Below, in pieces: positions 60,591 to 64,000 of a DNA stretch of 64,000 nt (the first letter of the stretch is position 1; the number at the start of each line of letters is the position of its first letter). The notes beneath the pieces are model-generated. The model had not been told where the DNA came from and searched no databases. It was given only the letters and a program-made list of their open reading frames with translations. A program made the position numbers and the translations under genes. The stretch comes from Escallonia rubra. Taxonomy: Eukaryota > Streptophyta > Magnoliopsida > Escalloniales > Escalloniaceae. Location of the stretch: positions 248,001 through 312,000 of the forward strand of contig JAVXUO010002007.1 of NCBI GenBank assembly GCA_033065855.1, written 5' to 3'.

Positions 60591-61069
60591 CTAAATCTTC
60601 CAGGTCTCACGAAGGCCGTTCACAAATCTTCCCGCCGGAGGTCTGACCCTGCCACCTGATGATCCGACGAGAAGAGGACTGGGACCTGCACAACATGAAA
60701 GCCTAATCAGAGTATGAAAAAGCATGGAAACATGAATGCACAAGATTGAAAGTCTAATCAACATACGAAAGAAAGTTCAAAATGCATACCCTGGGCGAGT
60801 TGGAAAGCCGGATCATTGTCACAAAATGTAGGGTCACTCTTGCACTGGTACACTAACCACCTCATGAAGAGGTCGTGGGTCAGCCTCCCTTGCCCTTCAG
60901 CTGTGACCATCAGCTCCATTAACTCCTTATTAGTGGGATGTTTGTCCCCAAACCCCCACGTCAACATCTTCCCGCTATATTCCCCGCTCGTTGCGAGCAA
61001 AACAGCTTTGCTCAATGTCTTCTCAGTACCATACAAATTACTGAAAGCAGTCCACCCACCCCCAAGCAT
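60591..61069 (-). CDS. Gene Y: two-exon protein of unknown function (124 aa)
   Basis: Exons 61069-60790 and 60685-60591, with a GT-AG intron in matching phase, encode 124 residues beginning MLGGGWTAFSNLYGTEKTLS. Other visible parts are LLATSGEYSGKMLTWGFGDK, HPTNKELMELMVTAEGQGRL, THDLFMRWLVYQCKSDPTF and a Gly/Arg/Pro-rich tail ending LRETWKI. The start was chosen because it is the first ATG of the open frame; the frame stays open upstream to 61102 without another ATG. A TATATAAA box lies about 110 bases upstream. A diverged pseudogene is at 27320-27530. No family is recognised. Conservation between the copies is best around GDK.PTNKE and YGTEK, so those parts probably matter. Confidence 0.55.
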
Positions 61070-61178
61070 AATTGCAGAAGGAAATGGAAATTTCAAATTC
61101 ACGGACTAAAGAGAAGGAAATGAAAATGAGCAGACTGAAGTATACTACTGTAGAAGGAAATGAAAATGAGGAGTGCTG

Positions 61179-61186
61179 TTTATATA
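61179..61186 (-). promoter_or_regulatory. Candidate TATA box of gene Y
   Basis: TATATAAA on the minus strand about 110 bases before the start codon; a similar run is kept upstream of the gene Y pseudogene near 27590. Confidence 0.5.
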
Positions 61187-61369
61187 GAGCACGAAATTTT
61201 CGGAGGCGAAGTCTTGGAGAAATTGGCGGGATGCGCCGCTGCGGATTCTACAAAACCCGTACCCGCCCCCGGTGGTCCTCGTAGACGACCCGATCCGCCC
61301 CGATAAACCGAATTCCTCCGTACAAACTCGTCAACACGTCATCTTCTTCCTTTTCCGCCCTATCCATGA

Positions 61370-61561
61370 TTAAATCACTGCCACTTCTTCAGATGTGTCG
61401 CCTCCACCGCCACCGCCTCTGAACTGCAACAACCCCCACATCATCAAGTCCGCCATCATCACCCCCATAGGTCTTGTGCCTGTGAGAAAAGCATTCCTCT
61501 TTTGCTGGGTTGGCGAAAACAAGCGACCATAAGCCAGTAAGAGCCGTGCGGTGAAGACCAT
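61370..61561 (-). CDS. Possible small ORF upstream of gene Y (doubtful)
   Basis: A 63-codon frame starts at an ATG (61561) and contains GTRPMGVMMADLMMWGLLQF and a Gly run. No second copy or splice signals support it, and it is not recognised. It may be part of a gene whose other exons are lost, or chance. Confidence 0.2.
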   Translation of the reverse strand: MVFTARLLLAYGRLFSPTQQKRNAFLTGTRPMGVMMADLMMWGLLQFRGGGGGGDTSEEVAVI

Positions 61562-62370
61562 TGCTAACGTTGTTAAGGCATCAGTTTAGAAGGGTTACCG
61601 GTAGGTTTTGGATGAAGTGGGAAAAAGGATTTACCTCTGGGTGCCAAATTGAAGATCTTTACCATTACATTTGCATACGTAAATATTTAACAAATGATTC
61701 AGAGGTTAGCCATTAGTTCTTATTCTAGTATACCTTGAATTTTGTTCTTCACAGACAAATGAACTAACTATTATAACTTCATACTTTAAAATGTTCTAAG
61801 GTTACTATCGGTAACTTTGGAGAAAATCTTCACAGTGGAGTATCCATGAATTGGGTTTTGGTAAGTTATGTCAAGCGCAATTATTATTTGCATGCCGATA
61901 ACATATTTTCTCTAGGCCCGTGCCAGATAAAACCAAATTTGTTGTTGTTATCGCCGAATGTTGCATGCTTGTACCACTGAGTGAGAGACTTTGACTAACC
62001 TTACATAAGTACATTAATACCTTTTTGATTCTCTGCTCAGAACTTTTTTTTTTTTGTCATTTAATTTATTTAAATGTTTATGTGAATTACCTTTTGCTGG
62101 AATCTTTTAGTATTATTTATGACCCCTTAACTTTCAGCAAGTCTTAGGTTCTTCCTCACACACTACTAATTTGGATACATAGTCAAAAAGGTGTACATTA
62201 GATATCATATGTGCGATCAAAATGTTCTTGGTCGTACATATGACTTTGAAGTTATGCAAATCTCCTTAGGTTTTAAATTCGGGTTATGCAAATCTCCTTA
62301 GTTTGGTCGAATTGATGACATGCAATTCAGGTTCCTCAACAAAAAAGAAGCAAACAAGGATTATCACTTT

Positions 62371-62512
62371 TTTTTTTTTTTTTGAATTTTCCAAATTGGG
62401 AAATAATAGAACTGCATATATGGGTAATCCTAGGGGGGGGGAGAGAATCGAACACGGGACCTCGAGGTCACTCCTCAAGGCCCCTTGCCAACTCAACCAA
62501 CCCTTTTGGGTT
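62371..62512 (-). mobile_element. tRNA-derived SINE, minus strand
   Basis: Read on the minus strand it starts AACCCAAAAGGGTTGG. It has a pol III A-box-like TGGTTGAGTTGG and, about 40 bases on, a B-box-like GTGTTCGATTC, and it ends in a poly(A) run of about 15. A perfect 15-bp target duplication AAGGATTATCACTTT flanks it (62356-62370 and 62513-62527). CACTA-1 has the single, uninterrupted site at 35759-35773 (one substitution). Confidence 0.93.
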
Positions 62513-62734
62513 AAGGATTATCACTTTGAAGTTATGCAAATCTCCTTAGGTTTTCAATTGAAGTTCCTAACAAATCTTGGCCCTTTTTCTTTGGGCAGGT
62601 GTAGAAGACGAGTAATGCTTCTGGATAGAAAAGAATTAATATGCATAAATCTTCAATTTTGCCTAGGATGAGATGAATTATTTAGGTTCGTAGTATATAA
62701 GAATGTATGTACATTTTGGAAAACGAGAATCTAT

Positions 62735-62736
<2 letters not shown>

Positions 62737-62789
<53 letters not shown>
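62737..62789. repeat. (TA)n microsatellite
   Basis: About 26 TA units at the left edge of the 794-bp insertion; read from the minus strand it would be that insertion's tail. Confidence 0.95.
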
Positions 62790-62792
<3 letters not shown>

Positions 62793-63532
62793 AGAATTGC
62801 ATTGATAAGAAGGCTTACAAAAGATGTGGCGCTAGCCTTGACGGCTGACTAAGGCGCCCATGTCAAAGGAATACAAATACATAAATAAGAACATACTGGC
62901 ATCAAATATAGTATCGTTCTTGCACTACAAAAAGCAAAAGATAGTAGTGCGAGATCTCATTGCAACAGATTCCTCTTGACCCAGTCTTGATAAACATCAA
63001 TCCGAACATGACATGCAAAAGCTGCTAGGGATCTGGCCTCTTTTAGTTGCAAGACGGTTGCCCTGTCAATACTGCAGAGATATAGATCAGCAGCTAAATA
63101 ACAGGTATCATATAAAATTAGTGTCAGCTGGTCGGAGATATCTTCATTGTCCGTCATCTGTGATAGAAGAGAATTATAATTTGTGAGAATATGTATATAT
63201 AGCAAAATTTGTTTTTGTGCCCATTGAACTATAGTTAACACCCCTTTGCCTTTGTTGTCGCGAGATCAAAAGCAGTAATAGTAATGGTAGCAGATCCACA
63301 ACGTTGCTGCATATGGTTTTTACATGAGAGTCCAATCCCAGCTTTAAGATTTTTGGGGTTAAAGCAAACGGCTAAAAAAATAAAAAATATGTACATATTT
63401 TTTATTCTGGCAGGTGCATGGAAAATTCTTGTGAATGAAAAAAGGGAGTCTTTGTGGGAAAGTTTTGGGAGCTGAACTACGTGGTTGGATGTTTCCGTTG
63501 AAGGCTGTTTTAACATTTTGATTTAAGAGTTG
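62739..63532 (-). mobile_element. 794-bp insertion with 12-bp target duplication and (TA)n tail
   Basis: Flanked by GAATCTATTGAT at 62727-62738 and 63533-63544; CACTA-1 has it once at 35968-35979. On the minus strand it contains a short coding segment (62957-63157), then GGGCGCCTTA and ATCAATGCAATTC and the TA tail, resembling the 3' end of a plant LINE. Retroposition with a tail and variable-length duplication fits. Confidence 0.65.
62957..63157 (-). pseudogene. Second copy of the unknown terminal-exon segment
   Basis: The frame from MTDNEDISDQLTLI to KEARSLAAFACHVRIDVYQD and a stop after KRNLLQ parallels 52854-53030. An acceptor-like ATCACAG sits before the MTD. It is either a shared captured exon or the end of a LINE open frame. 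Confidence 0.45.
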
Positions 63533-64000
63533 GAATCTATTGATTGTTATGATACGGTCTTGATGCTTAATGTGTTATGGATGATTGTCATTTTAGTTGA
63601 TTTTTGTGATTAGCATTATTTGCTGGTTGGATCCACTATTTTTAATATTCTATGGGAGCACGGACTATATCTCACTACGTGAAAATAAAATTCTCGCAAC
63701 ATTTCAAACCAGTCAGATAATCGTAGAAAAAGGCATACATAACATGAATAATTGTTTGCAAAACTTGCCGGAAGTGTCATAAATAGAAATGGCACGTAGA
63801 AATCTTTCAAAGTTACCAACACTTTTCATCAAGTGTCACAACCAATATTGATTGGTTGACATCATTAGTGGCATTTACAAGTGTCGGAACATAAGCATCA
63901 TAGCTCATTTCCCCACACCTATGTAAGTGTCACGATTTCCCGACATTTGCAAGAAGTGTAGCCTTAGCCTCATTTTTTTTTTCTTTCCGTAGTGACATAA

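Larger units (their letters stand above)
61690..63994. mobile_element. CACTA-2, 5'-truncated relative of CACTA-1
   Basis: From about 61690 the sequence follows CACTA-1 from 34505 (TGCCATTAGTTCTTATTC-like start) to its right end TTTCTTTCCGTAGTG at 63994. No CACTA left end is present. It lacks the Helitron but has its own insertions: a SINE at 62371-62512 and a 794-bp segment at 62739-63532. Subterminal AAGTGTC repeats are kept at 63770-63960. Confidence 0.75.

Noticed and set aside
60758-61102. Gene Y start at 61102
   Set aside because: The codon there is GTG; the first ATG in the frame is at 61069 and sits a sensible distance after the TATA box.
62371-62512. tRNA gene on the minus strand
   Set aside because: A- and B-box-like sequences are present, but there is no cloverleaf of tRNA length and the unit ends in poly(A) with a target duplication, so it is a SINE.

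Overview
The window is nuclear DNA from a flowering plant, most likely a eudicot. The evidence is multi-exon genes with GT-AG introns, a plant-type equilibrative nucleoside transporter (ENT) family, and plant transposon families of many kinds (MULE, hAT, CACTA, Helitron, LINE, tRNA-derived SINE). I cannot name the species from the sequence. No rRNA genes, functional tRNA genes, CRISPR arrays, viral genes or operons were seen.

Left third (1-20100): a tandem cluster of three intact ENT genes on the + strand at 5259-7507, 8633-11609 and 16781-20085. Each has nine coding exons with the same intron positions and phases, and the open frames are 419, 418 and 413 codons. They belong to the plant ENT3/4/6/7-like group of plasma-membrane nucleoside carriers. 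A block at 1-4385 is repeated at 12162-15448. It is the 3' flank of an ENT gene and carries a MULE with 9-bp target duplications. Only the left copy of that MULE has a nested 1.07-kb hAT element; the right copy keeps the empty site. Because position 1 matches sequence just downstream of the second ENT gene, a further ENT gene probably ends a few hundred bases left of the window.

Middle (20100-33700 and 41600-61600): repeated units of two small unrecognised minus-strand genes, called X (180 aa, five exons) and Y (124 aa, two exons) here. X occurs as copies A (broken), D (one exon remnant), B (apparently intact, 41904-50634) and C (5' exons only). Y occurs as one intact and one broken copy. The large intron of X holds plus-strand hAT transposase remnants (BED finger and DUF659 segments) and LINE reverse transcriptase fragments. 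A minus-strand JmjC (KDM3/JMJ25-like) pseudogene lies at 55318-58228, and a Helitron with a textbook 3' end at 51196-53311.

A nested transposon stack fills 33718-41612. A CACTA-type element contains a 5.2-kb minus-strand Helitron (36083-41239), which contains a 1.6-kb element with very long inverted repeats (39060-40684), which in turn carries a GC-rich piece of an S40/DUF584 senescence-regulator gene. A second, 5'-truncated CACTA copy (61690-63994) keeps the empty sites for the Helitron, a 142-bp SINE and a 794-bp insertion, so the order of insertions can be read by comparing the two copies.

Working genes are therefore few: the three ENT genes with confidence, X-B and Y as plausible small genes of unknown function. 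The rest is duplicated, broken or transposon-derived DNA. Exon limits were set by hand from splice signals and paralogue comparison, without transcripts.
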